Assembly (NCBI GenBank): GCA_023229765.1
Contig: JALNYO010000004.1
Location: 1 to 64,000, forward strand
Direction: 5' to 3'
DNA length: 64,000 nucleotides
DNA from: Syntrophales bacterium
GTDB taxonomy: Bacteria; Desulfobacterota; Syntrophia; Syntrophales; UBA5619
The position numbers and the translations under genes were made by a program. Numbering within the stretch: the stretch's first letter is position 1; each line of letters opens with the position of its first letter. Below, in pieces: positions 15,576 through 24,056 of this stretch. The notes under the pieces are model-generated. The model saw only the letters and a list, made by a program, of their open reading frames with translations, had not been told where the DNA came from and did not search any database.

Positions 15576-16901
15576 ATGAAGCGGAAATTATTGTATATTG
15601 CCACTTTGGTGCTGCTGCATGCCGCCGGCGCCTGGTGGTTCTTTGGCACTATTGGCGAAAAGGGCAAGCCTGCTGTTAAAATTGGCGCCGAGGCGGGGTT
15701 TATCGGCAGACAAAAGACAATCAGTGTCGTTTTCTCGGACAAGGGGCAGGGGCTTCGCCATACGGAGATATCCATCACCCAGGACAACATCCCCCACGTT
15801 CTCTCAACGATTGACTACCCGGATAAAAACACCGCAACTAAAAAAGTTGCCCTGACCATCGATACGGCGGCGCTGAAGCTGCATGACGGCCCCGCTGTAA
15901 TAAAAGCATCCGCAATCGACCGTTCTGTGTGGAAGAACAGCACCGAGATCGCAACTCCAACGCAGATAGACCTCCTGCCCCCCCAGATATATCTCCAGAC
16001 CGCGCAGAACCATATCAACATCGGCGGCGCCGGGGTCGTTTCCTACAACCTTTCCGAACCTGTTTCCCGAACCGGCGTTCAGGCGGGGGGCATTTTCTAT
16101 CCGGCATACAAAACTACCCTTGCCGGGAAGGAGGCATACGTGGCGTATTTTGCCCTGCCAGATGAAGCTCCCCCCGGGGGCGGCGCCTGGCAAATAGCCG
16201 CCCTGGCCGTTGATAACGCCGGCAACGAGACGCTGAACACGATCCCCGCCCTGATCAAGAAAAAGAAATTCCACAGCGACAAGATAATCCTGAGCGATGA
16301 CTTTCTCAATCGCAAGATGCCGGAATTTCAGGCCTCGCTGCCGGAGTTGCGGGGGAAAACACCATTGGAAACCTTTACAATCATCAATACCGCAACCAGA
16401 GCTGCCAACCTGAAGACAATCCAGGCAGCGGGCGAAAAAACGGAAGGACGGTCGCTTTGGAACGGCCCCTTTCTACGGATGAAGGACGCCGCCCCGAGGG
16501 CCTTCTTCGGCGACCGCCGCACCTATTTTTATAACGGGCGGCAGATCAGTGAGAGCGTTCACAACGGCGTGGATCTCGCCTCGCTGGCCCATGCCTCGAT
16601 CCAAGCGGCCAATGACGGCATTGTCCGCTTCGCCGGCGCGATAGGAATCTATGGGAATTCGGTAATCATCGACCATGGGATGGGGCTTTCAACGCTTTAC
16701 TCCCACATGAGCTCCATCCTCGTCAAGCCCGAGCAGACGGTAAAAAAAGGCGAGGCGATCGGAGTCTCCGGGATGACCGGGCTTGCCGGCGGGGATCATC
16801 TCCATTTTGGAGTCGCCATCAACGGCCAGTTTATTGATCCTGTGGAATGGTGGGATCCGCACTGGATCGCCGATAATATAACGAAGAAATTGGGACAATA
16901 G
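15576..16901 (+). CDS. M23 family metallopeptidase (LytM-type)
   Basis: 441 residues. An N-terminal hydrophobic anchor (YIATLVLLHAAGAWWFFG) is followed by about 250 residues of beta-rich, Ig-like sequence. The C-terminal peptidase has HNGVDLASLAHASIQAAND (metal-ligand HxxxD), IIDHGMGLSTLYSHMS and GDHLHFGVAINGQFIDPVEWW (HLHFG, zinc ligand). It likely cleaves or regulates cleavage of peptidoglycan cross-links in the periplasm. Start follows aaggagg. It runs convergent to rapZ with 14 bp between them. Confidence 0.9.
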   Translation: MKRKLLYIATLVLLHAAGAWWFFGTIGEKGKPAVKIGAEAGFIGRQKTISVVFSDKGQGLRHTEISITQDNIPHVLSTIDYPDKNTATKKVALTIDTAALKLHDGPAVIKASAIDRSVWKNSTEIATPTQIDLLPPQIYLQTAQNHINIGGAGVVSYNLSEPVSRTGVQAGGIFYPAYKTTLAGKEAYVAYFALPDEAPPGGGAWQIAALAVDNAGNETLNTIPALIKKKKFHSDKIILSDDFLNRKMPEFQASLPELRGKTPLETFTIINTATRAANLKTIQAAGEKTEGRSLWNGPFLRMKDAAPRAFFGDRRTYFYNGRQISESVHNGVDLASLAHASIQAANDGIVRFAGAIGIYGNSVIIDHGMGLSTLYSHMSSILVKPEQTVKKGEAIGVSGMTGLAGGDHLHFGVAINGQFIDPVEWWDPHWIADNITKKLGQ

Positions 16902-16915
16902 CCCCGCGGTAACTT

Positions 16916-17779
16916 TTACGACTTCCCGATATCGCGGTGGGTTATGTTTACAAAATAATCCTTCCCCGAAAAATGGGCGCCCAAGAGATTGGCAATAACC
17001 ACAGAACGGTGGTGGCCCCCGGTACAGCCAACGGCGATCGTGAAACGGGATTTGCCTTCCTGCTCGTACATGGGGATAAGGAAATCTATAAAATCAAGCA
17101 ATTTAGAGGTAAAATCCCGACCGCCTTCCGACTCCAGGACATAGTCGCGCACGCGGGCGTCATGGCCGTCAAAAGGGCGAAGCTCAGCGACAAAATGGGG
17201 ATTGGGCAGAAAACGCACATCCAGAACCATGTCGGCGTCCACCGGAAGGCCATAGCGGTAGCCGAACGAAACTACCTGGATAACCATGCTTTTCGTTGCT
17301 GCCGAGAGAAAGTGCCGCTGGATGATATCCTTAAGCTGGTGGACATTGCAGGAAGAGGTGTCGATGACCTTATCGGCCATCTTTTTCAGCGGGGCGAGTT
17401 TCTCCTTCTCGAGACGAATGCCATCCAGAATGGAACCCCGGGGAGCAAGGGGGTGAACCCTCCGGGTCTCGCTGAAACGGTGCAAAATAGTTTCGTCCGA
17501 GGCATCCAGAAAGATAATCTCGATGCGATACCCTTTTTCCTTAAGTTGCACGAAAATCTGCGGGTATTTTTCCAGAAACTCATTTTCCCGGAGATCCATG
17601 ACCATGGCGACCTGCGACACCCCCTTGGCGGGCGCCGACTGAATGGCAAGAAACTCCGGGAGCAGAATAACCGGCAGGTTATCGACACAGAAAAAACCGA
17701 TATCCTCCAGAGCCCTGATCGCGGTGCTCTTACCGGAGCCTGACAACCCAGTTATTATAACAACCTGCATCGATTGCAT
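16916..17779 (-). CDS. rapZ: RNase adapter / nucleotide-binding protein RapZ (YvcJ family)
   Basis: 287 residues. Walker A is GLSGSGKSTAIRALED. The region DDLIEIIFLDA-like (IEIIFLDASDETILHRFSETRRVHPL) and the C-terminal IAVGCTGGHHRSVVIANLL are hallmarks of RapZ. In enterobacteria RapZ guides RNase E to GlmZ; in other groups its target is unknown. It is the last gene of the rpoN-hpf-ptsN-rapZ series, the usual arrangement in proteobacteria. Start chosen at the ATG giving MQSMQVVIITGL. Confidence 0.93.
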   Translation of the reverse strand: MQSMQVVIITGLSGSGKSTAIRALEDIGFFCVDNLPVILLPEFLAIQSAPAKGVSQVAMVMDLRENEFLEKYPQIFVQLKEKGYRIEIIFLDASDETILHRFSETRRVHPLAPRGSILDGIRLEKEKLAPLKKMADKVIDTSSCNVHQLKDIIQRHFLSAATKSMVIQVVSFGYRYGLPVDADMVLDVRFLPNPHFVAELRPFDGHDARVRDYVLESEGGRDFTSKLLDFIDFLIPMYEQEGKSRFTIAVGCTGGHHRSVVIANLLGAHFSGKDYFVNITHRDIGKS

Positions 17780-17797
17780 AATTAAGTCCTCACCGAA

Positions 17798-18259
17798 TCA
17801 GGGCTCATCATCCTTTTCGGAGATAACCGCAAACAAGTCATCATGCAGTTTCGCCTCCATAAGCTTCTTTCTGAAAACAGGATCCTTGAGCATCCTTGAT
17901 ATCTTGGCCAGCACCTTGAGATGCAGGCCGGCGGAATTTTCCGGGGCCATCAGCAGGAAAAAGAGGTGAACAGGACTGTGGTCCATTGCCTCAAAATCAA
18001 TCCCCTCCCGGCTCCGGCCGAAGGAAACAACCATCTCCTTCAGACCGGCCATTTTCCCATGGGGGATGGCAACGCCGTCGCCGATTCCTGTGCTTCCCAG
18101 ACTCTCCCTGGCAAGCAGGATCTTGAGCATTTCTTCGGGATCCATGACCAAACCCACTTTTTTAAACACCCCGGATAGCTCCGCCAGCACCTCTTCCTTA
18201 TTAGTCCCCTTGAGTTCTTCCAAAACGAACTCTCGTTTGAGCATCTCGGTTATTTTCAT
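17798..18259 (-). CDS. ptsN: PTS IIA-like nitrogen regulatory protein PtsN
   Basis: 153 residues of the EIIA fructose/mannitol fold. The phosphorylatable histidine is in GDGVAIPHGKM (about residue 66). PVHLFFLLMAPENSAGLHLKVLAKISR is the usual second signature. It is the terminal acceptor of the regulatory PTS-Ntr chain and affects nitrogen and potassium responses. It sits between hpf and rapZ in the rpoN cluster. EINtr and NPr are not in the window. Confidence 0.9.
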   Translation of the reverse strand: MKITEMLKREFVLEELKGTNKEEVLAELSGVFKKVGLVMDPEEMLKILLARESLGSTGIGDGVAIPHGKMAGLKEMVVSFGRSREGIDFEAMDHSPVHLFFLLMAPENSAGLHLKVLAKISRMLKDPVFRKKLMEAKLHDDLFAVISEKDDEP

Positions 18260-18278
18260 GCCTGACTATCCTCTAAGC

Positions 18279-18818
18279 TTAACGACTTGTTTCCAGCAGC
18301 ACAAATTTACCGTCATCACGTCGATAGATTACGTTGACGTTTTCCGTCAGAGAATCACGATAAACCAGGAAATGGTTTTTTGTCGTTTCCATTTTCAGAA
18401 CAGCATCATCAATAGACATGGGCTCCAACACGATCTGGCGAGTCTCAACCAGCTTGAAATCAGGCGTTTCCTCAATCTCTTCCAGCGGAGCCTCAAACCC
18501 CGGCTCGCCGCTCCGGGCGGCGTTTGTTTTCAAGTCGCGGATCCGCTCCTTGTGCTTCTTCAACTGCCGCTCGATCTTCTCTATGGCGTTGTCAATCGCC
18601 ATGTGCATATCCTTTTCCTCTTCCTTGCCGTTAACGCTCAACCCATTGGACGACAGATTTATCTCCGCTGTATTCCGGAATTTCTCCACCGACAGTATGA
18701 CACGGGCATCGACCGGATCATCGATATACTTCTTCAGCCTTTTCAGTTTCTCTTCCGCATAACCCCGTTGCCAATCTTCCGCCTCATCCGTATTCCTGAA
18801 TGTAACAGAAATCTTCAT
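18279..18818 (-). CDS. hpf: Ribosome hibernation promoting factor, long form
   Basis: 179 residues. The N-terminal S30AE domain (MKISVTFRNTDEAEDW ... KLKRLKKYIDDPVDARVIL) binds the 30S decoding centre. The C-terminal extension (IDDAVLKMETTKNHFLVYRDS) is the dimerisation domain that drives 100S formation. Start at ATG 18818 follows aggagg at good spacing; the longer frame from 18851 lacks this. It lies immediately downstream of rpoN, as in many proteobacteria. Confidence 0.92.
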   Translation of the reverse strand: MKISVTFRNTDEAEDWQRGYAEEKLKRLKKYIDDPVDARVILSVEKFRNTAEINLSSNGLSVNGKEEEKDMHMAIDNAIEKIERQLKKHKERIRDLKTNAARSGEPGFEAPLEEIEETPDFKLVETRQIVLEPMSIDDAVLKMETTKNHFLVYRDSLTENVNVIYRRDDGKFVLLETSR

Positions 18819-18908
18819 TATCCAATCCTCCTGTCTGTTATTTACCTGCAAATTTACCAGCGGGAAACGAAAAAAGAGGCGCCGTCCCCCTTTCTCGTCA
18901 TAACTTTT

Positions 18909-20375
18909 TCATTGATACTTCTTTCTCATTGACGATGGCAGAACCCCCATGATGTCGCGATATTTTGCAATCGTTCGGCGCGCTATCGTCAGACCGGAAG
19001 CCTCCAGAAAGCCGGCAATTTTCTCATCGCTCAGTGGCTTGCGGGGGTCTTCAGATGCGATCATTTTTTTTATCTCCTCCTGGACGCTTTTGGAAGAGAT
19101 ATCATCGCACCCGGCCTTGTGAATGCCGCTCCCGAAAAAAAACTTCAATTCAAACATCCCTTGGGGAGAGTGCATATATTTGTTTGTAACAACCCGGCTT
19201 ATCGTGGATTCGTGCATTTCCAGCTCATCGGCAACATCCCGGAGTATCAGAGGTTTCAACGCGTCAATACCCCGATCGAAAAAATCCCGCTGAAAACGCA
19301 CGATGCTTTCCGCGACGCGGCGGATCGTTCTCTGCCGCTGCTGAATACTCTTGATGAGCCAGCTTGCCGACTGCATTCGTTCCTTTATATACCTCCTGCC
19401 GTTATTCTGGTTTGTCTCTCCCCCTCCGCCGCTCGTTATTTCCCGATAGTAATTGCTGATTCGGAGCCGCGGCACGCCGTCTTCATTGAGCAGGACTTTA
19501 TAGTCATCCCCGCTTTTAATAACATAAACGTCCGGCACGATAGCCTCTATGCGTTCCTCGTTATACCCGCTTCCGGGGTGGGGATCCATATTGCTGATTA
19601 TCTTTACCGCCGCGTTCACATTCTCGCTCGACTCCTTCAACTTTTTCGCTATGTGGTCGTAATTTCTCGTTTTCAGGTCATCGAGATGATGAAGGATAAT
19701 TTGCTCTACAAGAAAACGAGCCTCCCCCGCCAGTCTCGCCTGGTTCAAGAGACATTCACTCAAATCGCGGGCGGCGATCCCGGGTGGATCAAATTCCTGA
19801 ACCTTCTTGAGCACCTCTTCGACAAGGGCCGGGGTAGTTTTCGCGCCAGCGGCGATTTCTTCCAGACTGGCGGCCAGATAACCTTTTTCATCGATATTGC
19901 CGATAATCTGCTCTCCCGCGCGCCGTTCTTCCTCGGTAAATTGCGACAGCATCAGTTGCCACATCAGATGGTCAGTCAGTGATGTTTTTCCGGCAACAGT
20001 CGTTTCCCAGAGGGGGGCGCTCTCTTCATTGCGGCTGACCGAAGAGGATCCGGACGGCGCATAATCTTCGAGATAGCCATCCCAGTCAAATTCCTCCCGG
20101 CCGTCCCCTTCCCCCGTCAGCTCCTCCTGACTCCTGACGACCGCCGCCCCTTCCGAAGGCGCGTCTTCACCATTGGCCTGTTCGATCTTCGCCTCTACTT
20201 CGGGCATCTCATCCGAAACAATCTCTTCAAGGAGCGGATTTTCCTCCATCTCCTGATTGACGGCATCGACCAAATCCAGCCGCGACATTTGCAGCAGTTT
20301 TATTGCCTGTTGCAACTGCGGGGTCATGATCAGTTGCTGGGTCAATTTTAAATTCTGTCTCAGTTCAAAGGCCAT
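18909..20375 (-). CDS. rpoN: RNA polymerase sigma-54 factor
   Basis: 488 residues. Region I is glutamine- and leucine-rich (LRQNLKLTQQLIMTPQLQQAIKLLQMS) and is needed for activator response. The acidic linker precedes the core-binding domain, and the RpoN box reads ARRTIAKYRDIMGVLPSS near the C-terminus. It recognises -24/-12 promoters and needs AAA+ activators, of which three are in this window (35231, 38031, 60769). Three good sigma-54 promoters also lie here (35026, 39500, 59200). Confidence 0.96.
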   Translation of the reverse strand: MAFELRQNLKLTQQLIMTPQLQQAIKLLQMSRLDLVDAVNQEMEENPLLEEIVSDEMPEVEAKIEQANGEDAPSEGAAVVRSQEELTGEGDGREEFDWDGYLEDYAPSGSSSVSRNEESAPLWETTVAGKTSLTDHLMWQLMLSQFTEEERRAGEQIIGNIDEKGYLAASLEEIAAGAKTTPALVEEVLKKVQEFDPPGIAARDLSECLLNQARLAGEARFLVEQIILHHLDDLKTRNYDHIAKKLKESSENVNAAVKIISNMDPHPGSGYNEERIEAIVPDVYVIKSGDDYKVLLNEDGVPRLRISNYYREITSGGGGETNQNNGRRYIKERMQSASWLIKSIQQRQRTIRRVAESIVRFQRDFFDRGIDALKPLILRDVADELEMHESTISRVVTNKYMHSPQGMFELKFFFGSGIHKAGCDDISSKSVQEEIKKMIASEDPRKPLSDEKIAGFLEASGLTIARRTIAKYRDIMGVLPSSMRKKYQ

Positions 20376-20397
20376 TTTCTATCCAAGTTCTTTCTTT

Positions 20398-21120
20398 TTA
20401 GAATCTAAAGTCGGCGCCGAGATATAACTTCCGCGCAATCTCGGAGGCGGCGATAAAATCAGGGGCGCCCTCCACGAGTATCTTCCCCTCATTTACTATA
20501 TAAGCGCGATCACAGACAGAAAGGGTCTCCCGCACATTGTGATCGGAGATGACGATCCCGATCCCCTTGTCCCTGAGTCGCTTGATGATTTTTACGATGT
20601 CGGCAACGGCCAGCGGATCGATGCCCGCAAAGGGTTCGTCGAACAGGATATATTTGGGCGATGTCACCAGCGCCCTTGTAATCTCCACCCGGCGACGCTC
20701 GCCGCCTGACAGGGAATAGGCCATGTTGTCTGCCAGTTGCGTCAGATCAAGTTCGGCCAGAAGGATGCGCAAACGCTCCTGTCTTTCGTCCGGGGCAAGC
20801 GACAGGGTTTCTATTATCGCCAGGATGTTGTCCCGCACCGTCAGCTTACGGAAGATGGACGGCTCCTGCGGCAGATAATTCAACCCATTTCTGGCCCTTA
20901 CATACATCGGGCTGTCGCTGATGTCGCTACCATCGAGAAAAATAGAACCCCCATCCGGTTTTATCAGGCCGACTATCATGTAAAAAGTCGTTGTCTTGCC
21001 AGCGCCGTTGGGACCCAGGAGGCCGACAACCTCGCCGGGGCCGACCTCCAGATCGACCCCATCAACCACCTTTCTTTTATTGTATATTTTTACAAGACCT
21101 GTTGCCGCAAGTTTTCCCAT
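20398..21120 (-). CDS. lptB: LPS export ABC transporter ATP-binding protein LptB
   Basis: 240 residues. Walker A GPNGAGKTT, signature LSGGERRRVEITRAL, Walker B YILFDEPFAGID and switch histidine ISDHNVRETL. It powers extraction of lipopolysaccharide from the inner membrane with LptFG and passes it to LptC-LptA. It lies 22 bp from rpoN and 33 bp from lptA, all on the minus strand, so transcription is lptC-lptA-lptB-rpoN. Confidence 0.96.
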   Translation of the reverse strand: MGKLAATGLVKIYNKRKVVDGVDLEVGPGEVVGLLGPNGAGKTTTFYMIVGLIKPDGGSIFLDGSDISDSPMYVRARNGLNYLPQEPSIFRKLTVRDNILAIIETLSLAPDERQERLRILLAELDLTQLADNMAYSLSGGERRRVEITRALVTSPKYILFDEPFAGIDPLAVADIVKIIKRLRDKGIGIVISDHNVRETLSVCDRAYIVNEGKILVEGAPDFIAASEIARKLYLGADFRF

Positions 21121-21153
21121 GCATATTCCTTAAAGAAGGCACTCAGCCAACCA

Positions 21154-21702
21154 TCATTTTTTCTCGCCGGGATAGATCGTTGCCGACACGCGCCCGTTTT
21201 GACCACCTTCGACAACACCCCTGTTCTCTTCAAGAAAGATAACGACCTTGTCCCCCTTTATTATATTTTTCCCCTCTTTCAGAACAGCATCGCCGGTCAT
21301 CGTGATCTTCTGGGCGGCCTGATCGAAGACGGCGGCATTGCCCGTGGCCACCCTTCCGCTCTCGCTTACAGTCACCTTCCCTTGCGCCTCTATTTTTTCT
21401 ACACTGCCCGAATCTTTGAGGGCGGAGGAAGGTTGTCCTACCGTTTTTTTATCGTCTTTATAATAAACCGTCAGGCGCTCGGCATGGATCGTCCGCCCTC
21501 CCTGAGCAGCAACGACATTTCCGGAAAACACAACCGTTCGTTTATCATTGTATGCCTCCAGGCGATCGGCGTCAACCTGCAGCGGCTGATTCCTGTTGAT
21601 CTCGACTTTCGGCTTTGCCTCGCCCCATAACCCCGCCGGATTGCCGATCAGCGCCAATAAAATTCCCAACCCCGCCGCTCTTTTTATAATCTTTATCGCC
21701 AT
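21154..21702 (-). CDS. lptA: Lipopolysaccharide transport periplasmic protein LptA
   Basis: 182 residues with a signal peptide (AAGLGILLALIGNPAGLWG) and an OstA beta-jellyroll: PLQVDADRLEAYNDKRTVVFSGNVVAAQGG, then GKVTVSESGRVATGNAAVFDQ and VMTGDAVLKEGKNIIKGDKVVIFLEENRG-like repeats. LptA forms the periplasmic bridge carrying LPS from LptC to LptD. Position between lptC and lptB confirms the assignment. Confidence 0.93.
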   Translation of the reverse strand: MAIKIIKRAAGLGILLALIGNPAGLWGEAKPKVEINRNQPLQVDADRLEAYNDKRTVVFSGNVVAAQGGRTIHAERLTVYYKDDKKTVGQPSSALKDSGSVEKIEAQGKVTVSESGRVATGNAAVFDQAAQKITMTGDAVLKEGKNIIKGDKVVIFLEENRGVVEGGQNGRVSATIYPGEKK

Positions 21703-21717
21703 TTTCCCCTTTCCCTG

Positions 21718-22269
21718 CTATCTTGCCAAAGACTTGGCTCGCACTTGCGACAGGATAGTAACCTTTTCTTCCTTCAGGTTAAAAAGCATCCCCACCCCGT
21801 TTATCCTTATATTGCGGGTCTCCATGACGACCGGCTGGTCGGTCTCGATCCTTTTGAGGTTATCCCTATAGTTCAACCGCTCGGTCTGGAAACGATCACC
21901 GCTTTCCGAAACCAATACAACGTTCCCCTCTAAGCTCAAATCCTTCGAGAGTGTGTTCAGACGCCCCTTGTCGCCGCTCATCGTGAAGATGCGGCCGTCT
22001 TTCATTACTACCCTGGCCTTGATTTTCTCAAAGAGGGCAAGGTCTCCCTGTTTGCGATACAAAGCCGAGTCCGCCGTTATTTCCCATTTCATGCCGGAGC
22101 TGCCAACCTGTGTATAGCGAACGCTTTTGGCCTGCAGATCCACCTTGTCGGCCATTTTCTCAAGGAGCGCCTTCCGAGGCGCCTTCCCCACGCCTATTAA
22201 GACAGCCGCCGCCGACAGGATCAAAATCAGCAGAACAATTGCGAGGAGGGTCTTTTTTCTGGCATTCAT
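21718..22269 (-). CDS. lptC: LPS export protein LptC
   Basis: About 183 residues from ATG 22269 (MNARKKTLLAIVLLILIL); a GTG start at 22305 is possible. One N-terminal membrane helix is followed by an LptC/OstA-like periplasmic domain (WEITADSALYRKQGDLALFEKIKARVVMKDG). It anchors the LPS bridge in the inner membrane. It precedes lptA by 15 bp. Confidence 0.9.
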   Translation of the reverse strand: MNARKKTLLAIVLLILILSAAAVLIGVGKAPRKALLEKMADKVDLQAKSVRYTQVGSSGMKWEITADSALYRKQGDLALFEKIKARVVMKDGRIFTMSGDKGRLNTLSKDLSLEGNVVLVSESGDRFQTERLNYRDNLKRIETDQPVVMETRNIRINGVGMLFNLKEEKVTILSQVRAKSLAR

Positions 22270-22390
22270 AATCAACAGGCGCTCAGCAATCAGCTCTCGG
22301 CGCACTAAACCGTTTTATCCAGCTTCGGGATCAATAACCGCTGCATCAGCTTCGGGGTGGTTCTACCATCCGGGGCCACAGATGTAAAGA

Positions 22391-22957
22391 TTAAACCGTT
22401 TCTGCCCGCTCTCTGTCCAATCCGTAACGGGCGACAATATCGCCCCAAAGGTCTTGCGCCTTCAGAATCATCTCGCACACCTCCCGGACGGCCCCCCGCC
22501 CCCCGGAGTTCGTTGTAACATAATCGGCAGCTTCCCGCACCTCACGGACAGCATCGAAAACGGCAATGGAAAATCCCGCCTTTCTCATTATGGGGATATC
22601 GACAATGTCATCCCCGATGCAGGCTGTTTCGTCGGGAGGCACATTGCGCCTTTTGATTATTTCCTCAAAAATTTTGCCCTTGTCCCAGACCCCCTGATGA
22701 ACCTCGGTGATCCCGAGATCTGTTGCGCGCCATTCAACCGCCCGGGATTGCCTGCCGGTAACCAAAACAACATCTATCCCGTAGCGGAGAAGCAATTTCA
22801 GCCCGTGGCCATCCCGGACATTAAACTGTTTGCTTTCCAGCCCCTCATCGTTGACAACTATTGTGCCATCGGTCAGGACCCCATCCACATCGGAAATAAA
22901 AAGCTTCACGCGTCGCAACTTGTTGAGAAGTTTCTCGTCCGTTATCCCCATCGTCAT
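22391..22957 (-). CDS. kdsC: 3-deoxy-D-manno-octulosonate 8-phosphate phosphatase KdsC
   Basis: 188 residues, HAD superfamily. Motif I LFISDVDGVLTDGTI with the nucleophile Asp, motif II VLVTGRQS, and motif III/IV in GDDIVDIPIMRKAGFSIAV. It hydrolyses KDO 8-phosphate to KDO for lipid A-KDO synthesis. kdsA lies upstream and lptC downstream on the same strand, which fits the KDO pathway. A copy of a dispersed palindromic repeat lies upstream (22992-23073), between kdsA and kdsC. Confidence 0.94.
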   Translation of the reverse strand: MTMGITDEKLLNKLRRVKLFISDVDGVLTDGTIVVNDEGLESKQFNVRDGHGLKLLLRYGIDVVLVTGRQSRAVEWRATDLGITEVHQGVWDKGKIFEEIIKRRNVPPDETACIGDDIVDIPIMRKAGFSIAVFDAVREVREAADYVTTNSGGRGAVREVCEMILKAQDLWGDIVARYGLDRERAETV

Positions 22958-22991
22958 CTGCTTGAACCCATTCCTCTCTCTTGCAAATTCC

Positions 22992-23073
22992 TATAAACCC
23001 CCATGCCCGTGGGGCACAACGAAGCATGAAAATCCCCCCTTGCCCCCCTTTGGCAAAGGGGGGATTTTCATAT
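22992..23073 (+). repeat. Dispersed palindromic repeat, copy 1
   Basis: About 74 bp are identical to the reverse complement of part of 46871-46958. The unit contains the palindromes cccccatgcccgtggggc and a longer stem atgaaaatcccccc / ggggggattttcat. It lies between kdsA and kdsC. It is a REP-type sequence with no coding content. Confidence 0.8.
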
Positions 23074-23155
23074 AAAACCAGCCGCCCTTTTCCGTGACAT
23101 CGTCTCTATCCGCGCCGGTGCTTTTCTGGAGGGACGCGCTTCGTCGCATCCTGAT

Positions 23156-23983
23156 TCAGCACAACCCCGGACGGACGACCGCGTCAATTTTCAAGAGCGT
23201 CGCCAACAGCGCCGGCAGGCTATCTAAGGTCAGCGAATTGGGACCATCGCTCAGCGCCCGGTCCGGGTACGGATGAACCTCAAAAAACAGGCCATCGACG
23301 CCTGCCGCCACTGCCGCCCGAGCCAGATAGGGGACCATCGCGCGGTCTCCCCCCGAGGCAGTCCCGGCGGCGCCGGGGAGCTGGACGCTGTGGGTGGCGT
23401 CAAAGATAACCGGATATCCTGTTTTTCGCAGCACCGGCAGGGAGCGAAAATCAACAACGAGGTTGTTGTACCCGAAAGAGGCTCCCCTTTCCGTCAGCAG
23501 GATGTTTTCATTGCCCGCGGCCGCCGCCTTTTTTACGATATGGATTGCATCCTGAGGGGCGATAAACTGCCCCTTCTTGATATTTATAACCTTCGCCTGG
23601 CGGGCGATCTCCATCACGAAATCGGTCTGGCGGCACAAAAATGCCGGGATCTGCACGACATCGAGGATCTTCGCCGCCGGGGCAATTTCCTCAAACCGAT
23701 GGACATCGGAAAGAATCGGGATATCAAGCTCTTTGCGCACCCTGGCCAATATCTCCAATCCCCGGCTCAACCCCGGTCCACGGTATGATTTATGGGATGT
23801 TCTGTTGGCCTTGTCATACGAAGCCTTAAAAATGAGAGGAATCTCCAAACTCGCCGCCATCCGCTTCAGCTCTCCGGCGATGCTCATTGCGCTGTCTTCG
23901 TCTTCAATAACGCACGGCCCGGCGATAAGAACCAGCGGCGCCCCGCCGCCTATTTCAAAGTCTCCCATTTTTATCTTTTTCAT
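23156..23983 (-). CDS. kdsA: 3-deoxy-8-phosphooctulonate synthase KdsA
   Basis: About 275 residues. Motifs LIAGPCVIEDEDSAM, FKASYDKANRTSHKSYRGPG, LSDVHRFEEIAPAAKILDVVQIPAFLCRQTD and TERGASFGYNNLVVDFRS are those of KDO-8-P synthase. It condenses PEP with arabinose 5-phosphate. Start ATG 23983 has gagg at 7 bp; TTG 23989 is less likely. A short GC-rich string at 23131-23149 downstream is shared with 47037-47055. Confidence 0.95.
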   Translation of the reverse strand: MKKIKMGDFEIGGGAPLVLIAGPCVIEDEDSAMSIAGELKRMAASLEIPLIFKASYDKANRTSHKSYRGPGLSRGLEILARVRKELDIPILSDVHRFEEIAPAAKILDVVQIPAFLCRQTDFVMEIARQAKVINIKKGQFIAPQDAIHIVKKAAAAGNENILLTERGASFGYNNLVVDFRSLPVLRKTGYPVIFDATHSVQLPGAAGTASGGDRAMVPYLARAAVAAGVDGLFFEVHPYPDRALSDGPNSLTLDSLPALLATLLKIDAVVRPGLC

Positions 23984-24056
23984 CGGCAATCCTCTTCATT
24001 ACTCTGTATTAACATCAGCCTCCCGCAGCATTCGCGATACGCGGCTGATTCCCCTG